Positions 49,936-57,557 of a stretch of 64,000 nucleotides of DNA are shown here, in pieces (positions within the stretch are counted from its first letter, which is position 1; every line of letters begins with the position of its first letter). The position numbers and the translations under genes are program-made. The DNA is from Flavobacteriaceae bacterium PS02293 (GTDB taxonomy: Bacteria; Bacteroidota; Bacteroidia; Flavobacteriales; Weeksellaceae). The DNA is taken from contig JASCOV010000014.1 of NCBI GenBank assembly GCA_029960045.1, positions 23,731-87,730 on the forward strand, read 5' to 3'. The notes beneath the pieces were generated by a model. That model worked only from the letters and a program-made list of their open reading frames with translations. It ran no database searches and had not been told where the DNA came from.

Positions 49936-50423
49936 GTAATGATTTACAGAATGCTTTTAACCAGCTCAAGAAACGTGATGTTGATACCTTCCCTGCAAAA
50001 GTAATTTCTGTTGATAAAACAGCCGGAACTTGTGTTGTAGATGACGGAGAATTACAATATACAGATGTTGCACTTTCTGCAACAGTTGAAGATAATGGAA
50101 AGCGTTTTTACTTGTTTCCAGCAGTTGAAAGTTATGTTTTAGTATCTCCAATAAATGAAGATCTGCATAGATTGTATGTTGAGTTTTTCAGTGAGATAGA
50201 AGATTTTGATTTGAAAATTGAAAATACCAGGTTAAAAATTGATAAAGATGGTTTCTTGCTCAGAAAACAAAACGAAACGCTGGCAAAATTGATGAGCGAT
50301 TTGTTAAAAGAAATTCAAAATATGAAGTTCACAACAAACACAGGAAGTACAATTTTGCTAGTCAATAAACCAAAGTTTTTAGCAATTGAAAACCGATTTA
50401 AAGACCTTTTAAAAGAAGATTAA
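49932..50423 (+). CDS. baseplate spike/assembly protein (gpV/gp45-like)
   Basis: 163 residues. The N-terminal OB-like part (FPAKVISVDKTAGTCVVDDGELQYTDVALSA) and later single repeats such as FDLKIENTRLKIDKDGFLLRKQ suit a short spike. Position between hub and baseplate J genes agrees. Assignment by pattern and order. Confidence 0.7.
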   Translation: MSNDLQNAFNQLKKRDVDTFPAKVISVDKTAGTCVVDDGELQYTDVALSATVEDNGKRFYLFPAVESYVLVSPINEDLHRLYVEFFSEIEDFDLKIENTRLKIDKDGFLLRKQNETLAKLMSDLLKEIQNMKFTTNTGSTILLVNKPKFLAIENRFKDLLKED

Positions 50424-50620
50424 TGCCAACATCTGAAGAAAGATTAGAGAATAAAATTATCCAAGTAATGGATGAATGTGGTTTGGAAGAAAGTAGTCCT
50501 GAAGAATCAAAAACAAAATTTGCTAAAGCAATAGCACAAGCCGTGATTTTCGAAATAAAAAACATGACCATAACGGCAACTACTCCAAATGGAGCTGTAA
50601 CAATAATAAGTATTATATAA
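50423..50620 (+). CDS. hypothetical phage protein in the baseplate block
   Basis: 65 residues, beginning MPTSEERLENKIIQVMDECG, with a beta C-terminus ITATTPNGAVTIISII that resembles the end of spike or bead-like proteins. Overlaps both neighbours by a base. Function unknown. Confidence 0.6.
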   Translation: MPTSEERLENKIIQVMDECGLEESSPEESKTKFAKAIAQAVIFEIKNMTITATTPNGAVTIISII

Positions 50621-51165
50621 TGAAAGAGTTATCAGTTTACAAACATCATGTCATCGCAATATTAACAGCGGTCAAAAAACCGACAATTATTATTCCAGCA
50701 GTTGGATTAATGTCTTTCTCAAGTTGCCAATTGGCGATGTTTCTTTTGCTTGTTTTGATGGCTATTGACTTTGCAACAGGCGTACTGGCTAGTTGGAATA
50801 TTTGGCATAATTCAAAAATTGAAAGCAATTTCTGGAAGTATGGTTTTTCGAGTTCGAGAGTTAGATTGTCTTTGGTAAAAAGTGTTACTTATTTTCTTTT
50901 CATAATCTGTTCTTATGGCATTGAGATAATTTTCAGAGTTAAAAGTTTTGGAGTCAGTTCTTACAGTGATCACGAAATAACTCTGACTTTAATTGCGATT
51001 GCTTTATCGTGTGCTATTGAGGTTTATTCAATTTTCTTTGAAAATCTCCCAAAGGCTGGATTTGACATCTGGGATAAATTAAAAATGATTGCAATTAAAA
51101 TAAAGGATGGAGTAACCACAGTAAAAGATATTACAAATGTCAATAACGATAACAGTCCTACATAA
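50620..51165 (+). CDS. phage holin family protein
   Basis: 181 residues with membrane helices at about 22-60 (IIIPAVGLMSFSSCQLAMFLLLVLMAIDFATGVLASW), 86-105 (SVTYFLFIICSYGIEIIF) and 123-140 (ITLTLIAIALSCAIEVYSIFF). The motif MAIDFATGVLASW followed by a Ser/Arg-rich loop is typical of the phi-like holin family of Bacteroidota (holin_4 type). It is placed in the baseplate block, apart from the endolysin and spanin. Confidence 0.82.
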   Translation: MKELSVYKHHVIAILTAVKKPTIIIPAVGLMSFSSCQLAMFLLLVLMAIDFATGVLASWNIWHNSKIESNFWKYGFSSSRVRLSLVKSVTYFLFIICSYGIEIIFRVKSFGVSSYSDHEITLTLIAIALSCAIEVYSIFFENLPKAGFDIWDKLKMIAIKIKDGVTTVKDITNVNNDNSPT

Positions 51166-51439
51166 TCAGTCTTTGATGGATGTTGCTATACAACGCACTG
51201 GGAATGCTTTAAACGCCTTTGAAATCGCTAAGGCTAACAATATTGGAATCACAGACATTCTGACGGCAGGAAGTACGATTGTGATTCCGGATTCAATTAT
51301 TGCTGATGTTGATATCAAAAATTATTATCAATCAAAAGCAATACAACCAGCAACCGACATCACACAAACTGGAGAGCCAGGAGAAACACCGGAAGGAATT
51401 TCTTACTGGATATTAAACAAAAACTTTATAGTTCAATAA
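51137..51439 (+). CDS. tail protein X-like (LysM-type) protein
   Basis: 100 residues. SLMDVAIQRTGNALNAFEIAKANNIGITDILTAGSTIVIPD has the LysM-like pattern of gpX/gp53-type baseplate proteins. The start overlaps the holin gene by 29 bases. Confidence 0.7.
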   Translation: MSITITVLHNQSLMDVAIQRTGNALNAFEIAKANNIGITDILTAGSTIVIPDSIIADVDIKNYYQSKAIQPATDITQTGEPGETPEGISYWILNKNFIVQ

Positions 51440-51440
51440 A

Positions 51441-52283
51441 ATGGCAAGATCAGTCGAAACAATATATCAAGACCTGTTGGCAAAAAAGGAAGCCGACGAG
51501 AATTTGAACGCTCTGAGTTCTACATCAAAAGTAGCAATTTGGAGGCTTTGGCTGTATGTGATTGCTTATGCCTGTTATGTGATGGAAGTTCTTTTTGACA
51601 CTCACAGATCGGAAGTTTCAGGTATTCTTACGGAATTGAAACCACACACGTTGCGTTGGTATCGCAACAAAGTGAAAGATTTTCAATACGGTTTCGATCT
51701 GATAGAAGACACAGACGTTTTTAATAATGGTGACGCAACTGATGAAGCGATCGCAGCCAGTAAGATCATCAAATATGCAGCGGTTACCGAATCGACACAA
51801 GAATCCCGGTTGATTATAAAAGTCGCTACAGAAGATGAAAATGGTGTTCTTTCGCCTATTCCACAAACTGTGTTGGATGCCTTGATCGCATATTTGGAAG
51901 AAATCAAAGATGCAGGTGTGAAAATTACTGTTATCAATTACCTTCCGGATATTCTCAAATTACAGCTTCAAATCTATTACGACGCTTTGGTTTTGGACGA
52001 AAATGGCGTATCAAGATTAACCGGAAAAAAACCTGTTGATGACACATTAAAAGCCTTTATGAAAGAACTTCCTTTTAATGGTGAATTGATCTTACAATCA
52101 ATGATTGACAGGTTACAATTAACTGAAGGTGTGAAGATCATAAATATTGTGAATGCTCAATCAAAATGGATTGCAAACAATGGCGTCACGTACGGAAATT
52201 ACGAAAATATTGCAGTTAAGAAAATAGCGATATCCGGTTATTTCCAAATAGAAAACTTTGATAATATTTCTTATGTGGTTTAA
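51441..52283 (+). CDS. baseplate protein J-like
   Basis: 280 residues. The N-terminus (SVETIYQDLLAKKEADENLNALSSTSKVAIWRLWLYVIAYACYVMEVLFDTHRSEV) is the part of baseplate J family proteins typical of Bacteroidota phages. The C-terminus carries GVKITVINYLPDILKLQLQIYYDA. Forms part of the baseplate wedge. Confidence 0.8.
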   Translation: MARSVETIYQDLLAKKEADENLNALSSTSKVAIWRLWLYVIAYACYVMEVLFDTHRSEVSGILTELKPHTLRWYRNKVKDFQYGFDLIEDTDVFNNGDATDEAIAASKIIKYAAVTESTQESRLIIKVATEDENGVLSPIPQTVLDALIAYLEEIKDAGVKITVINYLPDILKLQLQIYYDALVLDENGVSRLTGKKPVDDTLKAFMKELPFNGELILQSMIDRLQLTEGVKIINIVNAQSKWIANNGVTYGNYENIAVKKIAISGYFQIENFDNISYVV

Positions 52284-52734
52284 TGTTAATTGGGTTCGTT
52301 TGATCACACTTCTGATACCGACCTTTCTCAGATCAGAATTTATGATTGCGTGGCTTACGCTTTTGGTTGATGGTATTGACGTGTTGCATTATCAATGGTT
52401 GCAGGTTCGTAGATCAAACATTTATGACCTTGCACATAACAGCCAAATCTGTTATCTGCGATCGGCTCTTAATGATCGGTTTGATCCGCAATTAAGACGA
52501 ATTACAATAACATCCGGAAACGCCTTCACGAGACAATACATATACACTGACGGTGAACAGAAACCAAAGTTTTTAGGCGTGATGTATATCTATGACGATG
52601 CCGATTATGAAGATACAGGAGTAGATTTTATTGTCAGAGTTCCGATGGATATATATTTCTCAATCTATGCTATGACTGCATTAATTGATTATTACAAACT
52701 CGCATCAAAGCGATATAAAATTATAAGATTCTAA
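52273..52734 (+). CDS. baseplate/tail protein of unknown type
   Basis: 153 residues from ATG 52273 (MWFNVNWVRLITLLIPTFLR), overlapping the previous gene by 11 bases. RSNIYDLAHNSQICYLRSALNDRFDPQLRRITI suggests a gp I-like or adaptor role between J and fibre. No firm family. Confidence 0.65.
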   Translation: MWFNVNWVRLITLLIPTFLRSEFMIAWLTLLVDGIDVLHYQWLQVRRSNIYDLAHNSQICYLRSALNDRFDPQLRRITITSGNAFTRQYIYTDGEQKPKFLGVMYIYDDADYEDTGVDFIVRVPMDIYFSIYAMTALIDYYKLASKRYKIIRF

Positions 52735-52735
52735 A

Positions 52736-53527
52736 ATGAATAAAGTAGATTACAATCAGCCCGGCGGTTTTCCATTTTCCACACAGATTTTGGATGCAGC
52801 GCAGGAAGCTTATAAGACTTTTAATGCCTACGGAAACTATGCAGGTGATTTGGCAATCATTGCAGGTTGTGAATTGGGAGGCGGCGGAAATGTTAATTCC
52901 GGCTTTGTTTCCATTTATGGCGAATTATTGCCGTTTGTAGGAGGTAATATATCATCAGATGTTGCGATAGTTGAAACAACCGATCAGCGAGGTTTTGAGG
53001 ACGGTTCTGTTAAGCCGGTGATCTATACACGGTACGCTACATTTGGTGCTGCAACTGTCTCTTATCCGTGGTCAAGCTTCAGAAGACCTTTAACGCTTTT
53101 CCAGTTAGAAGATCGGTTATTACAAGTTGAGAAAGCCGTTCCGATTGGTTTGGTTGCACTTTGGGATCTTCCGGCAGAAGGAATTCCGATTGGCTGGGTC
53201 GAGCATATTCCAATGCGAGGTGTGACCGCAGTGGGTCATAATTCCGGTGATGTAAATTTCGGATCATTAGGGAATACTATTGGTACGGCTCAGGTTTCAT
53301 TAACAGCCGATCAAAACGCACCACACACCCACACAAGCGAAATTAACTCATCCGGTGATGATGTCGACAGTGATGGTTTCGGATCAGCGGTTGTAACATC
53401 TAACCGTGAAATCTCCGGAATCAATCGACAAAATGTAATTAGAATTAAAAGTCAGGGTCTTGGAAGTCCTCACACAAATATCCAACCTTCAAGAATTGTA
53501 AAATATATCCGATTTGTCGGGTTTTAG
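52736..53527 (+). CDS. tail fibre protein with collar-like C-terminus
   Basis: 263 residues. The N-terminal ~140 residues include DYNQPGGFPFSTQILDAAQEAYKTFNAYG, probably the baseplate anchor. The C-terminus PIGLVALWDLPAEGIPIGWVEH and ADQNAPHTHTSEI is the tail-collar/fibre-tip fold with metal-binding HTH triads. Likely receptor-binding or fibre-base protein. Confidence 0.78.
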   Translation: MNKVDYNQPGGFPFSTQILDAAQEAYKTFNAYGNYAGDLAIIAGCELGGGGNVNSGFVSIYGELLPFVGGNISSDVAIVETTDQRGFEDGSVKPVIYTRYATFGAATVSYPWSSFRRPLTLFQLEDRLLQVEKAVPIGLVALWDLPAEGIPIGWVEHIPMRGVTAVGHNSGDVNFGSLGNTIGTAQVSLTADQNAPHTHTSEINSSGDDVDSDGFGSAVVTSNREISGINRQNVIRIKSQGLGSPHTNIQPSRIVKYIRFVGF

Positions 53528-53538
53528 AAATTAAAAAA

Positions 53539-55047
53539 ATGGCTGTAGTTGATATTAACATCATCAAAGAATGGTTTAAGAACCTTAAAAAACCTACTCA
53601 GGAACAATTTTGGACGTGGCTTGATTCTTTTTATCACAAGTTGGACGGCGTTCCAATGGCTGACGTAAACGGATTAAATGAAGCTTTACAAAAGAAAGCT
53701 GATTTGGTTAATGGAATGGTTCCGGAAAGCCAATTGCCTTTTACTGTAAATACGAATGAAGTCATTTCAATTGGAGCAATAACTGTCACAGCTAATAACG
53801 TTCATATCGGTGTTCACGAATCCGGATCGAATAAAGTCAGAATCAATGGTCAGATTTTAGAAAGGTCTTTTCCGGATGATCTGCCATACACGCCAGTAAC
53901 TGACGGAAACAAATTTTTAAGAATCGTTGCAAGAAATCAACCCGGTCTTTTTTTCCTGAAGCAAAGTGCTGAATCTGATGAACCACAGGAACCGTCATTG
54001 GATGCAGGCGAAATTCACGTCCGATTAGTTTTGATCACACCGGACGGTTCTTACATCGATCCGGAACTTTTGAACGGTTTTAAAACTAAGGCTGAAGATA
54101 CTTGGAAAACAGAATTTCCCAACAAACTTGGAAATTTCAGTCTAAATTACACAGATGAAAGGACTTGTTTTTCTCTTGAAACAGCAACGCCATCTACAAC
54201 AACTAAAACGCTTCAATTGATATATTTTGCAGAAGAAACGACACGGGATGTAGAGTTTACTATCAAAAATAATACTTTGGGATCGGTTGTGATTCCGAGC
54301 ATTGCAACGGATGGACTTTATAAAGGTTTTGCCGATAATACACCATTTACATTACCAAGCAAGGGAACTGTTTTCGCAAAATATAAACACGTCAGAAATG
54401 TTGTTGAAATTCTGAAGGTTGGAACATCAGAAATCGTTTCAACTGATGCGACTTTAAAAGGTTCCGGTACTGTAGCTGATCCGGTTGGTTTGTCAGTTTC
54501 TAAAAACGCCGAAATATCTGCGAAATTAGATAAAACAACACCAACGGCTCAAACCGTTGCAAGTGATGTAACATTTGCCGGAAAAGTGAATGCAACGTCT
54601 TATTATTTTGTTTCGGATACGTCAATAGGAACAGCCGGAAAAATGCAATATGATGGATCATATTGGTATGGAACCAATGCTCTTGGACAAAAGAGACAAT
54701 TTCTACAGCTTGGAACGACCTACGAAAATAATATCAGAGGCAAACGAGTTGAGTTGACCGGGTCTGCAACTGCCGGAAGTACATTAACAATAGATTTGAC
54801 AGCAGGTAATCATTTTGCCGTGACTCTTATGTCTGCAACAACATTGGCATTTTCTAATATGATCACATCAACCGAAACTGCTGTCATTACAATTTATATC
54901 ACAGGAGCGTTTCTAGAAACATTAATGACTGCAACAGCTGATCCGTATAATGATTTGCCAGATTTGGCAAAAAAGAGAAAATATACTTTTCATATAGAAC
55001 GTGGCGGAACATCACCAATAATCAGTTACACACTTGTAAACGTATAA
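53539..55047 (+). CDS. tail fibre protein
   Basis: 502 residues. It starts VVDINIIKEWFKNLKKPTQEQFWTWLDSFYHKLDGVPMADVNGL, a common N-terminal module of Bacteroidota phage fibres. The long beta-rich shaft has repeated Thr/Ser/Gly stretches such as STDATLKGSGTVADPVGLSVSKNAEISAKLDK. Probably trimeric; the C-terminal domain is not recognised. Confidence 0.75.
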   Translation: MAVVDINIIKEWFKNLKKPTQEQFWTWLDSFYHKLDGVPMADVNGLNEALQKKADLVNGMVPESQLPFTVNTNEVISIGAITVTANNVHIGVHESGSNKVRINGQILERSFPDDLPYTPVTDGNKFLRIVARNQPGLFFLKQSAESDEPQEPSLDAGEIHVRLVLITPDGSYIDPELLNGFKTKAEDTWKTEFPNKLGNFSLNYTDERTCFSLETATPSTTTKTLQLIYFAEETTRDVEFTIKNNTLGSVVIPSIATDGLYKGFADNTPFTLPSKGTVFAKYKHVRNVVEILKVGTSEIVSTDATLKGSGTVADPVGLSVSKNAEISAKLDKTTPTAQTVASDVTFAGKVNATSYYFVSDTSIGTAGKMQYDGSYWYGTNALGQKRQFLQLGTTYENNIRGKRVELTGSATAGSTLTIDLTAGNHFAVTLMSATTLAFSNMITSTETAVITIYITGAFLETLMTATADPYNDLPDLAKKRKYTFHIERGGTSPIISYTLVNV

Positions 55048-55050
55048 TAA

Positions 55051-56061
55051 ATGAGAAGGATATTATTAAGTGCCGGGACTGGAAACTATCCAATTAATAC
55101 TATTATTAAAGGCGTTTCAACTACTGTTACAACAAAGGAAAACTTAGCATCGATGTTAAGTATTGATGTGAGAAGGATAAGAAGGTTTGATTTATTTCCG
55201 GATAGACTGGAGGTTAGTATACGTGGTAATTACGTAATGACAACAGCTTTTAGAAACAATACATTGCTTACTGATTATTTAGATGTTGGTGGATTAATTA
55301 ACAGCATACCTTCAGGAGCGTTTTCCGGTTGCACGAACTTAATCAACTTACAAATCAATAATGCATCCCTTTCAAACGGGGCGTTGAGTGGTATGATAAA
55401 TCTTACAAATCCAGCATTTGGCGGAACATTGAGAATTAGAAGATTTGCGAGTATCAGCGGTCTGTATGGTGCAGGATTAAAAAAAGTCATTGTTGATACA
55501 GATAGTTTTCAGTCCGGTGTAATGCGTGATATGCCAAACTTGGAAGAAGTCGTACAGCCAAATGTTGAATGGATAGATTCAGACTGTTTTAATGGTTGTA
55601 GTAAGCTCGCTTCTCTTACAACTGGAAATGTCACAACCTTGGGAAATAGAGCCTTTAACGCTACAGGTTTCGTTAATTTGGATTTCCCAAAGTTAACAAC
55701 CTTAGGAGGCGTTTCTCCTTTCACTGGGTTGGTAAACTTGAAGACTATAAAATTTGGTTCTTTAGTCAATGTTACAACCTCGGAAAGTTTTTTATCCAGT
55801 AATTCTCTTCTTGAATTGATTGATATGAAAAAAGTAAAGAATTATGGAGGTACAACTATCGCAACAACGCCGGGATTATCAGCGAGGTTTTATGGTTTCA
55901 ATAATGTGAAATTAGGATGTGTAATCGAAGCCAATATAAGTTTAGCAACTGCCAACACTAACGATGGTACGGCTCATGAGGCTTTGAAATGGGCAAAAAC
56001 AGCGAGACAGGCTGTAGTTAAATTCTATGATGATAACGGAAACTATGTTTCAACTTTATAA
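55051..56061 (+). CDS. BspA-like leucine-rich-repeat protein, probable fibre tip
   Basis: 336 residues. From about residue 85 to 290 it carries LRR_5/BspA-type repeats: IPSGAFSGCTNLINLQI, DSFQSGVMRDMPNLEEV, DSDCFNGCSKLASLTTGNVTTLGNRAFNATGFVNLDFPKLTTLG. No signal peptide. It follows the fibre gene by 3 nt, so it is probably a receptor-binding part of the phage rather than a host adhesin; that is inference from position. Confidence 0.8.
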   Translation: MRRILLSAGTGNYPINTIIKGVSTTVTTKENLASMLSIDVRRIRRFDLFPDRLEVSIRGNYVMTTAFRNNTLLTDYLDVGGLINSIPSGAFSGCTNLINLQINNASLSNGALSGMINLTNPAFGGTLRIRRFASISGLYGAGLKKVIVDTDSFQSGVMRDMPNLEEVVQPNVEWIDSDCFNGCSKLASLTTGNVTTLGNRAFNATGFVNLDFPKLTTLGGVSPFTGLVNLKTIKFGSLVNVTTSESFLSSNSLLELIDMKKVKNYGGTTIATTPGLSARFYGFNNVKLGCVIEANISLATANTNDGTAHEALKWAKTARQAVVKFYDDNGNYVSTL

Positions 56062-56066
56062 ATAAT

Positions 56067-56483
56067 ATGGAAAATTTTATACAAGAAATCCCAAATATGA
56101 AGCCGCCGATGGATGATGTGGCTCAACGGGTGCATTTGGATGGTCTTAATTTAATCCCAATAGCAAAGGAAATTGTCCTCACTTGTAGTGTTTTATACTC
56201 GAAAAATGGTATTGATATCACAAAGGAGTTTAACAAAGCGCCAAAAGTGATCAACATTAATAATGAAATGACCGTCTATCAGCGCAACATAGCCGATTTC
56301 TCTTTAATCAATAACCCTAACTATGTAGATCAAGAAACTACACCGGATGAGCTGATTTACTTGGAAGCACCAGGTTACGATTATATCTCAGGATTGATGC
56401 TTCAACATCCAGAACTAATCTGGATCATCTTAGAAAAGTACATTCTTGAAAACTATAATGATGGATATTTTGACAATATATAG
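56067..56483 (+). CDS. hypothetical phage protein, last gene of the late operon
   Basis: 138 residues (beginning MENFIQEIPNMKPPMDD), mixed alpha/beta and acidic. By position it may be a fibre assembly chaperone. No family recognised. Confidence 0.65.
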   Translation: MENFIQEIPNMKPPMDDVAQRVHLDGLNLIPIAKEIVLTCSVLYSKNGIDITKEFNKAPKVININNEMTVYQRNIADFSLINNPNYVDQETTPDELIYLEAPGYDYISGLMLQHPELIWIILEKYILENYNDGYFDNI

Positions 56484-56549
56484 CAATATTTTGCAGATCG
56501 TCTAAGCCAGCCACATGCGTTGGTGCTGCACGATAAAAGAAATCATTTA

Positions 56550-56588
56550 AAAAGCCTTTAATTATTATTTAAAGGCTTTTGTTTTTTT
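56550..56588 (+). terminator. late operon terminator at the phage right end
   Basis: AAAAGCCTTTA (56550-56560) and TAAAGGCTTTT (56570-56580), loop of 9, followed by GTTTTTTTT. It lies about 50 bp inside the phage end. Confidence 0.9.
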
Positions 56589-56599
56589 TGGACGTTTTG

Positions 56600-56615
56600 T
56601 TTTATTATTTTTGAC
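56600..56615. repeat. right terminal inverted repeat, probable MuA site
   Basis: Reverse complement GTCAAAAATAATAAAA, one mismatch to 20860-20875, with exactly 20 bases to the phage end at 56635. Confidence 0.75.
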
Positions 56616-56635
56616 ATTCTGATTTGGCGATTATA

Positions 56636-56714
56636 CTTGAGCGGAAATCCTTTTTTGTGGTTGGAAAAGCGAAGGCAAAAAGATTGGGAGCGGAAGACGG
56701 AAATAGCTGCCCAA
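56636..56714. repeat. right fragment of repeat A interrupted by the prophage
   Basis: Starts CTTGAGCGGAAATCC, then CCTTTTTTGTGG, GGCAAAAAGATTGGGA and AATAGCTGCCCAA, as in copy 1 at 833-921. It lacks the leading GCAGCCCGG, which is found at 20827. Confidence 0.88.
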
Positions 56715-56756
56715 AAAATTGTAATTAGTACGATGTATAAAATAAAATGTACAAAA

Positions 56757-56785
56757 AAAACCTGACTCACATTGAATCAGGTTTT
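56757..56785 (-). terminator. intrinsic terminator of clpP
   Basis: AAAACCTGA (56757-56765) and TCAGGTTTT (56777-56785) with an A-rich tract upstream that gives U residues on the minus-strand transcript, 20 nt after the clpP stop. Confidence 0.85.
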
Positions 56786-56805
56786 GTGTTATTAATTGTT
56801 GCCGA

Positions 56806-57483
56806 TTAAGCTTTTCTTTCCAGAACTTCGTCTACCATTCCGTATTCTTTGGCTTCGGTAGAGGTCATCCAGTAGTCTCTGTCAGATGCTTTTTCTACCC
56901 ATTCGTAAGTTTGTCCGGAGTGGTCGGAAATGATATCATAAAGTTCTTTTTTCAACTTCAGCATCTCTCTCAGGTTGATCTCCATATCGGAAGCTACACC
57001 TTGTGCGCCGCCGCTTGGCTGGTGAATCATCACTCTTGAGTGTTTCAAAGCAGAACGTTTTCCTTTTTCGCCTGCTACCAAAAGCACTGCACCCATTGAT
57101 GCTGCGATTCCTGTACAGATTGTTGCTACGTTTGGCTTGATGATCTGCATCGTGTCATAGATTCCCAATCCTGCGTAAACGCTTCCTCCAGGGGAATTGA
57201 TGTAGATTTGAATATCTTTTGCCGAGTCCGAACTTTCCAAGAACAATAACTGCGCTGTCACGATATTCGCAACTTGATCATCGATGCCTGTTCCAAGGAA
57301 AATGATCCTGTCCATCATCAATCGGGAGAAAACGTCCATCTGTGCAACGTTCATTCTACGCTCCTCCATAATGTAAGGCGTGAGGTTGGTCGGGTTAAAC
57401 ATTCCCATATATTGATCTGTTACCAGACCGTTGTTTCCCAAATGTTTTACTGAGAAATCTCTGAATTCTTTTTTAATGTCCAT
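56806..57483 (-). CDS. clpP: ATP-dependent Clp protease proteolytic subunit
   Basis: 225 residues. Catalytic Ser lies in CTGIAASMGAVLLVAG, His in RVMIHQPSGGAQG and Asp in the SDRDYWMTSTEAKEYG segment. The front part has DRIIFLGTGIDDQVANIVTAQLLFLES and YINSPGGSVYAGL. The tetradecameric chamber works with ClpX or ClpC. It is the first host gene on the right of the prophage and looks unaffected. Confidence 0.97.
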   Translation of the reverse strand: MDIKKEFRDFSVKHLGNNGLVTDQYMGMFNPTNLTPYIMEERRMNVAQMDVFSRLMMDRIIFLGTGIDDQVANIVTAQLLFLESSDSAKDIQIYINSPGGSVYAGLGIYDTMQIIKPNVATICTGIAASMGAVLLVAGEKGKRSALKHSRVMIHQPSGGAQGVASDMEINLREMLKLKKELYDIISDHSGQTYEWVEKASDRDYWMTSTEAKEYGMVDEVLERKA

Positions 57484-57557
57484 ATTATCTGTGGTTGTTT
57501 TTTAAATCTTTTATTGAGTTTGCAATTTCTATTCCTTTGCTAAAGTAGGACTTTCTG

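Larger units (their letters stand above)
20840..56635 (+). mobile_element. complete Mu-like transposable prophage, 35.8 kb
   Basis: MuA, MuB, DUF3164, DUF935 portal, MuF, gpG, DUF1320 and protease homologues identify a Mu-type phage. Boundaries are read from three agreeing signs. Repeat A is split, with its left part ending at 20839 and its right part starting at 56636. CTTG occurs on both sides (20836-20839, 56636-56639). The 16-mers GTCAAAATTAATAAAA and GTCAAAAATAATAAAA lie inverted exactly 20 nt inside each end. The termini begin with TA rather than the TG of phage Mu. Genes for repression, transposition, packaging, head, tail and lysis all look intact. Confidence 0.92.

Noticed and set aside
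55051..56061. Diversity-generating retroelement driving the LRR tail gene
   Set aside because: No reverse transcriptase gene and no template repeat were seen in the window.
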